From the NCBI GenBank assembly GCA_023444055.1, contig JAEZRV010000087.1:62001-126000 (forward strand): a stretch of DNA of 64,000 bases, written 5' to 3'. This document shows, in pieces, positions 18,373 through 26,824 of the stretch; position 1 is the first letter of the stretch, and each line of letters opens with the position of its first letter. A program made the position numbers and the translations under genes. This DNA is from Bacillota bacterium (GTDB taxonomy: Bacteria > Bacillota > Clostridia > Acetivibrionales > DSM-1351). The notes under the pieces are model-generated. The model saw only the letters and a list, made by a program, of their open reading frames with translations, had not been told where the DNA came from and did not search any database.

Positions 18373-19807
18373 TATTGACTTTAAATATTTTATATTTTTT
18401 GTCTTGGTAAATAAGATTTATATTTGAGTCCAAGTTAAGAACATATGAAATAGAACTATTATTTTTAATTAGTACATATTTAACACCATATTTTTGAAAG
18501 AAGTCCCGATAATCAGTTTTTAAGCTTGTAACATTAATATAATCTGCTAAAATACTTGTGTTGTTAAAGGCGGATGTAAACAAGTCTGCTCTGCCATCAA
18601 CCATTGTTGGAATGTCATTAAATATTAGATACCCACCGTCACCATAGTCAGCCATTATATGAGTTAAATTTTTATTGTTCTTTATGTATTCAACAGCCTC
18701 TACAGGGTATTCTGACTTGTTTGAAGCTTGCAATTCATAACTTTTATGTGTTATCAATGGTGTATATCCAATAAAAATAATTACAAGTACCAAAAATAAG
18801 TTTAATCTTGGATTTTTCTCGTTAATATGTAAAAATTTCTTTATTTTTGTTAGCTTTGATATATATACATCGTCATAATAATGTATGGACTCTTTAAAAT
18901 ACTTTGCTGCAACTGGCAAAGATAATATATATATAAAAATCATATTTCTTTTATATACAATTGAAAAAACAGAAAATATGGTAATGAATAATGTATCTTT
19001 AAAATTCAATTTACTATATTTTGTAAAAATGAACATTAATAACACTGTAACAATTATGAGTGGAAAATTTACAAGTATTACTGGTTGCCATTCATCAATA
19101 GATGTTCGGTCGTACATGAAAGTTTTAATTGTGTACAAAAAAATATCATATGTATATGGGTTAATTAATAACGATAAAACGTATATTGCCATTAATGAAA
19201 AGAATCTTTTTATTGACACTTCTTTGTAGAGATAATATGCTGCTAAAATCAAATATATTGGGTAAACGCCCCCATGAAGGTTCACTCCAATAATTAGTAT
19301 TGGAATCACATGATAATATTTTTTATCTTCTAAAAATATACAGAACAACACAAATAAACAATATGAAAATATTTGTGGTCTAGGCGCAACATTTGGTATC
19401 ATACCTATTAACGCAATAATAGCCGTAAATATAGATATCCATGAACTTTTTGTGGTTTTTTTACACCATTTATAAATTAAAATATACAGAGTAATACTTA
19501 ATATTGATGATAAATAATAGACTCCATCAAATTGAAAAATATTATAAATAAAATAAATAACTACTCCAAACAACCATTCATGATTTATCCATTTAAGACC
19601 ATTGTTTATACCATACCAAGAAAAAATGTCAACTCGAGGAATTCCATTTTGTACTATCCATTCTCCTGTTTTAATATGCCAATAGGTATCTGGATCATAC
19701 ATACTCTTGCAAGGCAAAAATAAAAAAATAATTAGACCAAAACAATAAAATATTACGAACTTCACCAAAGTTTTATTTTGGACTTCTTTTAGATTTATAA
19801 CATTCAT
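18365..19807 (-). CDS. Multi-pass membrane protein, GT-C glycosyltransferase-like
   Basis: 480 residues with roughly ten hydrophobic segments. An N-terminal helix is followed by an extracytoplasmic loop containing D-P-D-T-Y-W-H-I-K-T-G-E-W-I (acidic D-x-D, residues ~38-52) and N-H-E-W-L, reminiscent of the first loop of GT-C (PMT/ArnT-type) glycosyltransferases. A C-terminal soluble domain (~390-480) has A-D-Y-G-D-G-G-Y-L-I-F, M-V-D-G-R-A-D-L-F and F-F-Q-K-Y-G-V-K-Y-V-L-I, a pattern seen in a family of uncharacterised bacterial membrane proteins. It probably uses a polyprenyl-linked sugar; donor and acceptor are unknown. It stands alone on the minus strand between two plus-strand loci. A possible structured leader lies upstream (19920-19990). 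Confidence 0.6.
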   Translation of the reverse strand: MNVINLKEVQNKTLVKFVIFYCFGLIIFLFLPCKSMYDPDTYWHIKTGEWIVQNGIPRVDIFSWYGINNGLKWINHEWLFGVVIYFIYNIFQFDGVYYLSSILSITLYILIYKWCKKTTKSSWISIFTAIIALIGMIPNVAPRPQIFSYCLFVLFCIFLEDKKYYHVIPILIIGVNLHGGVYPIYLILAAYYLYKEVSIKRFFSLMAIYVLSLLINPYTYDIFLYTIKTFMYDRTSIDEWQPVILVNFPLIIVTVLLMFIFTKYSKLNFKDTLFITIFSVFSIVYKRNMIFIYILSLPVAAKYFKESIHYYDDVYISKLTKIKKFLHINEKNPRLNLFLVLVIIFIGYTPLITHKSYELQASNKSEYPVEAVEYIKNNKNLTHIMADYGDGGYLIFNDIPTMVDGRADLFTSAFNNTSILADYINVTSLKTDYRDFFQKYGVKYVLIKNNSSISYVLNLDSNINLIYQDKKYKIFKVNKE

Positions 19808-19919
19808 ACATTCACATCTTTCTACAAAAATATATGCTCTATTGTACTATATATGGCGTAAGATGTAAACTTTTAAAACTTTTAAGTATTCATCTCTTTT
19901 TCAAACTCAATTGAATACA

Positions 19920-19995
19920 TAACATACCTCCTGATGCATTATCAGGTTCAACTTTATGTCCGCATCCACTACGCTACATATGGAATTTACCCTTA
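19920..19995 (-). promoter_or_regulatory. Possible structured leader with a THI-box-like segment
   Basis: Read on the minus strand, this region contains TTGAACCTGATAATGC followed by ATCAGGAGG. The first part resembles the 3' half of the TPP riboswitch (THI box, TTGAACCTGAT..TAATGC), and CCTGAT/ATCAGG form a 6-bp hairpin. The CTGAGA element and most of the 5' half are not recognisable, so this is at best a degenerate or truncated copy. AGGAGGTATGTT then precedes a 12-codon ORF (M-Y-S-I-E-F-E-K-E-M-N-T). The membrane-protein gene starts ~110 nt further on and has no obvious link to thiamine. Confidence 0.25.
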
Positions 19996-20087
19996 CAAAT
20001 TTATGAACGGAAATTAAGTTTACAATTTTATAGTATATTTTACTGAACTAGAATTTTGATGCTGATATATTATAGGAGGATACCGTA

Positions 20088-20195
20088 ATGGCTAATAATA
20101 ACCTTGTATCTTTTCTCATATTCTGCCTATTATATATCTGTTTAATTCCGAAATGCAATTTATACCATAAATTATATGAAATATTTATAGTATAA
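20088..20195 (+). CDS. Possible 35-residue hydrophobic small protein
   Basis: ATG 20088 follows an ideal AGGAGG (20074-20079) at 8-nt spacing. The frame encodes M-A-N-N-N then L-V-S-F-L-I-F-C-L-L-Y-I-C-L-I (one membrane span), then P-K-C-N-L-Y-H-K-L-Y-E-I-F-I-V and a TAA stop at 20193-20195. Small single-span proteins of this kind are common in clostridia, including sporulation-associated ones. No homologue is known to me, and the rest of the 490-bp gap (19808-20297) shows no other coding potential. Evidence is the strong Shine-Dalgarno plus a membrane-like sequence; chance occurrence is possible. Confidence 0.4.
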   Translation: MANNNLVSFLIFCLLYICLIPKCNLYHKLYEIFIV

Positions 20196-20297
20196 ATCTA
20201 GGATGTTAAATGGTAACATTCAGTCGTAGCATAAAGTTGTTTTCAATTGCGGCAGATTTAAAATGTAAAGTGCATTAATATAATATCAGGGGGGTAA

Positions 20298-21257
20298 ATG
20301 ATGCGGCAATCAATAGAACTAAATACTAAGAATGTTCCGATAATAAAGAAAAAGAAAAATATAGAAGGAAAGAAAATGTTTCTTTACATATTACCATTTT
20401 TGATTTTATCCTTTGCTTTTTCATATTTTCCATTATACGGTTGGATTTATGCTTTTTTTGACTATAAGCCACCGCTCAACTTATCACAATGTGATTTCGT
20501 AGCGCTTAAGTGGTTCAAAATGTTATTTACAAATCCAACACAGGTAAAACAACTTGTTAAAGTATTATTAAATACCTTTGCCATTAGCGGCTTAGGATTA
20601 GCTACTTCCTTTTTACCTGTATTTTTTGCGATTTTACTAAACGAAATTAGAGTTAAATGGTTTAAAAAAATAGTTCAGACTTTAACTACACTTCCTAATT
20701 TTATTAGTTGGGTTATGGTGTTTTCTGCAGCGTTCAGCTTGTTTTCAGCTACTGGTATGGTGAACTCTTTATTTATGGACTTAGGAATTATTTCACAGCC
20801 AATTAAATTTCTAGATGGTGATTCTCATACATGGCTTGCCATGTTGGCATGGAGCACTTGGAAGGGCTTGGGATGGGGAGCGATTATGTATCTTGCAGCC
20901 ATTGCTAGTATAGATCAGGAATTGTATGAGGCAGCAAGGGTTGATGGTGCCGGTAGATTTAGGTTAATGAGGCATATTACGCTGCCGGCTTTGCTACCTA
21001 CATTCTTCGTATTAGCAATGCTGTCAATAGCCAATTTCCTTAACAATGGGTTGGATCAATATTATGTATTCCAAAACTCATTTAATAAACAGCACATTCA
21101 AGTACTTGACTTATACGTTTACAATATTGGAATAGGTGGAGGTCGGAGCCCGTCACTAGCAACAGCAATTGGTATGCTAAAGAGCATTGTCAGTGTTTCT
21201 CTGTTAGCAGCTGTAAACCTATTATCGAAGAAGGTACGTGGTGAATCTATTATTTAG
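20298..21257 (+). CDS. ABC sugar transporter permease 1 (LplB/YtcP-type)
   Basis: 319 residues, six transmembrane helices after a Lys-rich cytoplasmic tail (residues 1-28). The binding-protein-dependent transport signature (EAA loop) is visible as E-L-Y-E-A-A-R-V-D-G-A-G-R-F-R-L-M-R-H-I-T-L-P, the site that docks the ATPase. P-F-L-I-L-S-F-A-F-S-Y-F-P-L-Y-G-W near the N-terminus is typical of the LplB group that imports oligosaccharides. It is the first gene of the permease pair; together with permease 2 and the lipoprotein it would form an importer for plant-derived oligomers, here most likely xyloglucan dextrins. No ATPase gene is in the locus; such systems usually share a genome-encoded MsmX-type ATPase. 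Confidence 0.9.
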   Translation: MMRQSIELNTKNVPIIKKKKNIEGKKMFLYILPFLILSFAFSYFPLYGWIYAFFDYKPPLNLSQCDFVALKWFKMLFTNPTQVKQLVKVLLNTFAISGLGLATSFLPVFFAILLNEIRVKWFKKIVQTLTTLPNFISWVMVFSAAFSLFSATGMVNSLFMDLGIISQPIKFLDGDSHTWLAMLAWSTWKGLGWGAIMYLAAIASIDQELYEAARVDGAGRFRLMRHITLPALLPTFFVLAMLSIANFLNNGLDQYYVFQNSFNKQHIQVLDLYVYNIGIGGGRSPSLATAIGMLKSIVSVSLLAAVNLLSKKVRGESII

Positions 21258-21292
21258 CAGTAAAAAGTCAACTACTTATGAAAGGAAATGAT

Positions 21293-22213
21293 ATGAGAAC
21301 AATGACTAAAAACAATAAACAACTTACATTAAATGATATATTATTTTCAATTGTTAACTATACGATATTCGCCATAATTACACTAATTTGTATATATCCG
21401 TTTTATTACTTAGTTATTAATACAATTAGTGCAAATGACTTAAGTGCAAATGGTGCAATTAATTTCTTACCGAAACAAATACATATGAGAAATTACATAG
21501 AAGTATTCAAATTAAAAGGCTTACTGCCTGCTGCTGGTATATCACTTGCAAGAACTGCAATTGGAACATTTTTAACTGTGCTGGCTTCGGCATTTTTGGG
21601 ATTTATGTTTACCCAGAAGAAAATGTGGGCCAGAAAGTTTTGGTACCGATTCATTGTTATTACAATGTATTTCAATGCAGGATTGATACCGATGTTTATA
21701 ACAATGGATACATTACATCTTACAAACAATTTTTTGGTGTATATTCTTCCAGCTATTGTACAGCCATTTAACATAATATTGGCAAAAACCTACATAGAAT
21801 CTATACCACCTTCTCTTCAGGAAGCTGCAGAAATGGATGGTGCAGGAATTATTACTGTGTTTGCAAAAGTTATGTTGCCAACGAGTAAACCGATTCTGGC
21901 TACTATTGCAATCTTTTCTGCGGTTTCGCAGTGGAACTCTTTTCAGGATACATTAATTTACGTGACAGATCAAAAACTATATTCTTTGCAATATTTATTA
22001 TATTGCTATATTAATCAGGCAAATTCTCTGAAAGCTTTGATTATGAATAGTATTGGGTCGGCTAGCAGTGTAATGGCATTAGCGACTAAGCAAACGCCGA
22101 CTTCAGTGCGTATGACAGTAACAGTTATTGTAGTATTGCCTATTTTATTTGTTTATCCAATATTTCAGAAATACTTTGTAAAAGGTATTATGATTGGGTC
22201 GGTTAAGGGCTAA
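21293..22213 (+). CDS. ABC sugar transporter permease 2 (LplC/YtcP-type)
   Basis: About 306 residues, six transmembrane segments. The EAA loop reads S-L-Q-E-A-A-E-M-D-G-A-G-I-I-T-V-F-A-K-V-M-L-P, the ATPase contact. The terminal I-F-Q-K-Y-F-V-K-G-I-M-I-G-S-V-K-G is the standard C-terminus of this permease family. ATG 21293 is chosen because AAAGGA (21281-21286) sits 6 nt before it; the earlier in-frame ATG 21278 lacks a Shine-Dalgarno. The gene is 35 nt after permease 1 and is followed by an R1 repeat rather than directly by the binding-protein gene, so the two halves of the transporter are separated by a regulatory region. Confidence 0.9.
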   Translation: MRTMTKNNKQLTLNDILFSIVNYTIFAIITLICIYPFYYLVINTISANDLSANGAINFLPKQIHMRNYIEVFKLKGLLPAAGISLARTAIGTFLTVLASAFLGFMFTQKKMWARKFWYRFIVITMYFNAGLIPMFITMDTLHLTNNFLVYILPAIVQPFNIILAKTYIESIPPSLQEAAEMDGAGIITVFAKVMLPTSKPILATIAIFSAVSQWNSFQDTLIYVTDQKLYSLQYLLYCYINQANSLKALIMNSIGSASSVMALATKQTPTSVRMTVTVIVVLPILFVYPIFQKYFVKGIMIGSVKG

Positions 22214-22290
22214 CCCAGTATAAACGATGAAGGTGGAAATAAACGCAAAATAGTGGAAGTGGCTAAAAAGATGGATGGTGAAAGTGTGCG

Positions 22291-22458
22291 AAGGCTAATA
22301 CATTGATGAACTCAAAAGCACATCATTTAAGTAAATACCACCCACACCAAACTCGAAAGTGCACCATGTAAGCACATACCACCCACACCGGCAAAAAACG
22401 CTTGCGTTTTTTGAGACTCGAAAGTGCACCATGTAAGCACCAACTATACTTTCGAGTT
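22291..22458 (-). repeat. R1 two-hairpin repeat, minus orientation, two modules
   Basis: On the minus strand: 5' arm AACTCGAAAGT (22448-22458), loop with TTACATGGTGC, 3' arm ACTTTCGAGT (22416-22425), hairpin AAAAAACGCAAGCGTTTTTT, then a spacer ending GGTGTGGGTGG and a second 3' arm (22351-22360). The repeat of the 3' arm is exactly 65 nt away. The tail TAAATGATGTGC..GAGTTCATCAATG matches the tail of the copy at 44333. This fills most of the 365-bp gap between permease 2 and the binding-protein gene. Confidence 0.8.
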
Positions 22459-22478
22459 GTTAAAAAATTAAAATTGAT

Positions 22479-22533
22479 ATATGCTATTTAAAAAAATTGA
22501 AAACTTTGATAAATAGCATATTCAAAATATAAT
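22479..22533 (+). promoter_or_regulatory. SigA-type promoter of the binding-protein gene overlapped by a 12-bp palindrome
   Basis: TTGATA (22506-22511), a 16-bp spacer and TATAAT (22528-22533) form a good housekeeping promoter. ATATGCTATTTA (22479-22490) and its perfect inverse TAAATAGCATAT (22510-22521) are 19 nt apart; the right arm overlaps the end of the -35 box and runs into the spacer, a position suited to a repressor operator. It gives the solute-binding protein its own transcript. Confidence 0.65.
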
Positions 22534-22578
22534 AGTGTGACTTAGTTTACACTAACAAATAAATAGGAGGGTAAGTAA

Positions 22579-24360
22579 ATGAAAAAGAAGTTATTGAGCG
22601 CATTACTATGCGGAATACTAATAACGACAACTATGCTTGGTGGTTGTGGTGATAAGGCTGCTGATAACGTAGCAACAAAAACAGCAACTAAAACAGCAGA
22701 CAGCAATGCAACAGGAGCTGCTAAATATCCAGAGTTTCTCACTGTTGATGTATTTGACAATTTAGCAAATTATCAGGGAATTATGTCAGGATGGTTTTCA
22801 AAAATTGTTAAAGATAAGTTCAACATGGAACTTAATATCATAGCACCTAACGTAGCAGGTGGCGGTGATACACTATTCCAGACCCGTTCTGCAGCAGGAG
22901 AATTAGGCGACTTAGTTATTATTGGTGCAGATGGCGGCAGAATTCAAGATGTTGTTACAGCCGGATTATTATATGATGTTACAGATTTATTTTCAGCAAG
23001 AAAAAATTTATCAAAATACAAATTAGCGATAGACTCATTAAATAACATGGTTGAGGGTGATAAAATATACGGAATACCAGCTTCTGTTTCTGAACAGCCT
23101 GCAACTAAGCCTTCAGAAGGTCTCGATTTGACATTTGGACCATATGTTCGCTGGGATGCCTACAAAACAGCAGGATATCCACAAATTAAAACTTTAGAAG
23201 ATTTGATTCCAGCATTAAAAGCTATGCAGACAGCAATGCCAACCAGCAAAACAGGGAAAAAGACATATGGTATCTCATTATTTAAGGATTGGGACGGCAA
23301 TATGATGTGCATGGCAAAACAGCCTACTTGTTTATATGGGTATGATGAGGTTGGATTTGTATTAGCAAAAGCGGACGGTTCTGATTATCAGAGTATTATT
23401 GATTCAAATTCCATGTACAATAGAGTGTTGAAATTCTATTATGATGCAAATAAGGCAGGTCTTGTTGATCCAGAATCAACTACACAGAACTACGATACAA
23501 TGTACACAAAATATCAGGACGGACAGATTTTATATTCCCCATGGCCATGGTTAGGTCAGTCAGCTTTCAATACACCTGAAAATAAAGCGGCGGGTATAGG
23601 CTTTATGATTGCACCTATCGATGATATGAAGGTTTTCTCTTATGGTTGTAGACCAGTTGGAGATAAAACATTTATGGGTATCGGAAGCAAAGCAGAAGAT
23701 CCTGAAAGATTAGCTGATTTCATTGACTGGTTATATTCTCCAGAAGGTGTTCTGATGAATTGTACTCAAAACATAGGTTCAAGCGGTCCAGAAGGTTTAA
23801 CTTGGGAAATGGTTGATGGTAAACCAGCTTTAACTGATTTTGGTTGGAAGGCATTTTATGAAGGCGGCGATACTAAAGTTCCTGATGAATGGGGTGGAGG
23901 TACATGGAAAGACGGAGTATCTGCATTGAACTTTGTTACTGTTTTACCAAGTGATATCAATCCAAATACAAGTTTCCCATACAATTATACCTTGTGGGAT
24001 TCTGTATTAGAGAAAAATAAAACAGCTCTGGATGTGGATTGGCAGTCAAAGATGGGTGCTAAGACCACTCTTGAATACTTAGAAAACAAAAAACAAGTAA
24101 TTGTAGCTCCTGGAAGCAGTTATATAGCTCCAGCTGAGGATTCAGAAATAACAACATTAAGAGGACAATGTAAAGCTATTATTATTGAGTACTCATGGAA
24201 GATGGTATTTGCATCAAGTGACGATGAATTCTCAAGCTTACAGAAAGAAATGCAGAAGACTGTACAAGGTCTTGGATATGATAAAGTATTAGCAGTAGAT
24301 ATGAAGAATGCTAAGGATCAGAATGTAGCAAGAGAAGCTTCAGTAGCTGCATCTAAATAG
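22579..24360 (+). CDS. ABC transporter oligosaccharide-binding lipoprotein (LplA/YtcQ-type)
   Basis: 593 residues. A lipoprotein signal peptide ends with the lipobox T-M-L-G-G-C (Cys23), so the mature protein is tethered to the outer face of the membrane. A Thr/Ala/Asp linker follows (~27-48). The rest is a large cluster-B-type binding protein with Y-G-I-P-A, W-D-A-Y-K-T-A-G-Y-P and G-I-G-F-M-I-A-P patterns and many surface aromatic residues suited to sugar stacking. Length fits the LplA/YtcQ group (~500-600). AGGAGGG precedes the ATG. It partners the two permeases upstream; specificity for xyloglucan oligomers is inferred from the enzymes downstream. Confidence 0.9.
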   Translation: MKKKLLSALLCGILITTTMLGGCGDKAADNVATKTATKTADSNATGAAKYPEFLTVDVFDNLANYQGIMSGWFSKIVKDKFNMELNIIAPNVAGGGDTLFQTRSAAGELGDLVIIGADGGRIQDVVTAGLLYDVTDLFSARKNLSKYKLAIDSLNNMVEGDKIYGIPASVSEQPATKPSEGLDLTFGPYVRWDAYKTAGYPQIKTLEDLIPALKAMQTAMPTSKTGKKTYGISLFKDWDGNMMCMAKQPTCLYGYDEVGFVLAKADGSDYQSIIDSNSMYNRVLKFYYDANKAGLVDPESTTQNYDTMYTKYQDGQILYSPWPWLGQSAFNTPENKAAGIGFMIAPIDDMKVFSYGCRPVGDKTFMGIGSKAEDPERLADFIDWLYSPEGVLMNCTQNIGSSGPEGLTWEMVDGKPALTDFGWKAFYEGGDTKVPDEWGGGTWKDGVSALNFVTVLPSDINPNTSFPYNYTLWDSVLEKNKTALDVDWQSKMGAKTTLEYLENKKQVIVAPGSSYIAPAEDSEITTLRGQCKAIIIEYSWKMVFASSDDEFSSLQKEMQKTVQGLGYDKVLAVDMKNAKDQNVAREASVAASK

Positions 24361-24515
24361 AAATATATACAAACTGCTAACATTACAGTTCAGCCATTTA
24401 CAAAACGTGTGAGGTTAGACCCCCTAAGTCCTTACTTAACAAAATAATGTTTAATTCATAAATCAATACAATACTATTTCGTTTTTAAAATATAAGAAAC
24501 AAAATGTGATTCCAT

Positions 24516-24533
24516 ATTTTAAATGCAAATTAG
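24516..24533 (-). repeat. R3 short dispersed repeat, inverse copy
   Basis: The minus strand reads CTAATTTGCATTTAAAAT, identical over 18 nt to copies at 35895 and 41916. After it comes GGAATCACA, like the copy at 41916 (GTAATCACA). Significance unknown. Confidence 0.5.
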
Positions 24534-24568
24534 TATAAGGTGGTTGAACTGTAACAAATAAACAAATG

Positions 24569-24626
24569 AAACTTCCTAACTTAGAGGATTGCAATATTAA
24601 AATCAAATATGTTAGGAAGTTTTTTT
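24569..24626 (+). terminator. Terminator between the binding-protein and GH42 genes
   Basis: AAACTTCCTAAC (24569-24580) pairs perfectly with GTTAGGAAGTTT (24611-24622), followed by a T-run to 24626. It stands 17 nt before the GH42 start codon, so GH42 is expressed by read-through or attenuation from the strong binding-protein transcript. The rest of the 282-bp gap holds only an R3 copy (24516). Confidence 0.8.
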
Positions 24627-24642
24627 GAAAGGATAGCATGTC

Positions 24643-26664
24643 ATGATAAATAGCAGTAAAATCAACAAAATAGTATACGGAGGAGACTATAATCCGGAGC
24701 AATGGGGCGAAGATACCTGGAAAGAGGATATGCGTTTGTTCGCATTGGCAGGAATTGATATTGTGACACTAAATGTATTTAACTGGGCTTTACTACAGCC
24801 GGATGAGAATACTTATAATTTTGAAACCTTAGATAAGATTATGAATTTGGTAAAAGCTCATGGCTTAAAAGTATGCTTGGCAACCTCGACAGCGGCACAT
24901 CCTGCATGGATGGCTAAAAAGTATCCAGATATTTTAAGAACAGAGTTTAATGGTATGAAGCGTAAATTTGGTGGTAGACATAACTCCTGTCCAAACAGTT
25001 CCACTTTTCAGAAATTCTCGGTAGCACTAGTTAAGGAGTTAGCTACTCGATATAAGAATTATGATAATATTGTTGCTTGGCACATATCCAATGAATTCGG
25101 GGGAGAGTGTTTCTGCGAAAATTGTGAGAAGGCATTTAGGTTATGGCTAATAAAGAAATATAAAACCCTTACAGAATTAAATCGAGTTTGGAATACTTCG
25201 TTTTGGGGACATACATTTTATGATTGGGACGAAGTAGTACTTCCAAATATGTTAAGTGAGCATTTTGAATACGAGAGAACTATGTTTCAGGGGATTTCCC
25301 TAGATTATAAAAGATTCAATTCGGACAGCATGTTAGAGTGTTATAAAGCTGAGAATAACGTCATCAAGTCGATCACTCCTGAAATTCCGATTACTACCAA
25401 TTTAATGGGATTTTATAAGCCACTGGATTATCAGAAATGGACAAAATATATGGATTTTGTATCTTGGGATAGTTACCCTGCAAATGATGCTTCTATTGCT
25501 AGTATGGCTTTGAATCATGATTTAATGCGTGGATTAAAGGGTGGCATGCCATTTGCATTGATGGAACAGACGCCAAGTGTTACAAATTGGTTGGCATATA
25601 ATGCACTGAAACGTCCAAATGTAATGCGGTTATGGAGCTATCAGGCAATTGCTCACGGTTCTGATACAGTTATGTTTTTTCAGATGAGAAGAAGTATCGG
25701 GGCTTGTGAAAAGCTTCATGGAGCAGTAATTGACCATGTAGGTAATGAGAATACAAGAGTTTTTAGGGAAATTGCTGCATTAGGAGAAGAATTAAAACAA
25801 TTAGGCGATAAAATACTAGGTTCTCGTTCTGAATCGGAAGTTGCATTGCTGTTTGACTGGGATAACTGGTGGGCAGTTGAATACTCAGCAGGACCGAGCT
25901 GTGAGCTTAAGTACCGGGATGAAGTTTTAAATTACTATACTGCACTACATGAAAGAAATATTTCAGTTGATATAATTGGTGTTGAGGATGAACTTGAAAA
26001 ATACAAAATTGTTATAGCGCCGATTCTTTACATGACAAAGGGCAGCTATGATGAAAAAATAAGAGAATTTGTATATAACGGAGGTACTTTTATTACCACC
26101 TTCTTTAGCGGAATTGTGAATGAAAATGATTTAGTTGTAACTGGAGGATATCCGGGAAAATTAAGAGACATCATGGGAATTTGGGTTGAAGAGATAGATG
26201 CTCTTCCAAATGGAACAGAAAATTCTTTTACATTGGGTAATGATAAGTATCCAGCAACATTACTTTGTGATATTATGCATTTAGAAGGTGCAGAGGCGTT
26301 AAGCTTCTATGAATCTGATTTCTATAAGAACACCCCCTGCATTACAAAGAATTATTTTGGAGATGGCACTGCTTATTATGTAGGTACCCGTTCTTGTAAT
26401 GATTTTTACAGTGAGTTTTTAAAATTTATTTGTAATGAAAAGAATGTGATACCTGTATGGGAAACACCTCATGATGTAGAAGCGACAAAAAGAATAAAGG
26501 ATGGCTGCAGCTATATATTTTTGTTAAATCACTCAAATGAGTTAAAAACCATATACTCTGATAATACGTATGTGGATTTGCTATCAAGAAAAACATACCA
26601 AAGAGGGCAGGAAATTATTTTGAAAGCAAAAGAAGTTATTATATTGGAAGAAACAGAGGTCTAA
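24643..26664 (+). CDS. GH42 beta-galactosidase
   Basis: 673 residues, full length for GH42. It hydrolyses terminal beta-galactosides; here the likely substrate is the beta-1,2-galactose on xyloglucan side chains. It starts with the family signature Y-G-G-D-Y-N-P-E-Q-W. Glu151 in H-I-S-N-E-F is the acid/base and Glu308 in F-A-L-M-E-Q-T-P-S the nucleophile. The zinc-cluster cysteines are present (Cys116 in H-N-S-C-P-N-S; Cys156, Cys158, Cys161 in C-F-C-E-N-C). There is no signal peptide, so it acts in the cytoplasm on imported oligomers. GAAAGGATAG precedes the ATG. GH42, GH31 and GH3 together with an oligomer importer are the set described for xyloglucan use in Ruminiclostridium cellulolyticum. 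Confidence 0.93.
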   Translation: MINSSKINKIVYGGDYNPEQWGEDTWKEDMRLFALAGIDIVTLNVFNWALLQPDENTYNFETLDKIMNLVKAHGLKVCLATSTAAHPAWMAKKYPDILRTEFNGMKRKFGGRHNSCPNSSTFQKFSVALVKELATRYKNYDNIVAWHISNEFGGECFCENCEKAFRLWLIKKYKTLTELNRVWNTSFWGHTFYDWDEVVLPNMLSEHFEYERTMFQGISLDYKRFNSDSMLECYKAENNVIKSITPEIPITTNLMGFYKPLDYQKWTKYMDFVSWDSYPANDASIASMALNHDLMRGLKGGMPFALMEQTPSVTNWLAYNALKRPNVMRLWSYQAIAHGSDTVMFFQMRRSIGACEKLHGAVIDHVGNENTRVFREIAALGEELKQLGDKILGSRSESEVALLFDWDNWWAVEYSAGPSCELKYRDEVLNYYTALHERNISVDIIGVEDELEKYKIVIAPILYMTKGSYDEKIREFVYNGGTFITTFFSGIVNENDLVVTGGYPGKLRDIMGIWVEEIDALPNGTENSFTLGNDKYPATLLCDIMHLEGAEALSFYESDFYKNTPCITKNYFGDGTAYYVGTRSCNDFYSEFLKFICNEKNVIPVWETPHDVEATKRIKDGCSYIFLLNHSNELKTIYSDNTYVDLLSRKTYQRGQEIILKAKEVIILEETEV

Positions 26665-26824
26665 GCACGACGGCAAATACCGTTGCAAGTAGCTAAGTGC
26701 TTTTAATGCTTACCAAGTTACTAAAGCCAAATACGGTTCAAAGTCTTCGCAAGATATATATCCGTTTTTCAGGCGATAGTAATTGGTTTTGAATATTTGA
26801 ATATAGAGCAGAAAGGATAAGAAT

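Noticed and set aside
19920..19995. Functional TPP riboswitch
   Set aside because: The CTGAGA half and the usual GCG-AGGGA end are not recognisable and no thiamine gene follows; kept only as a low-confidence leader.
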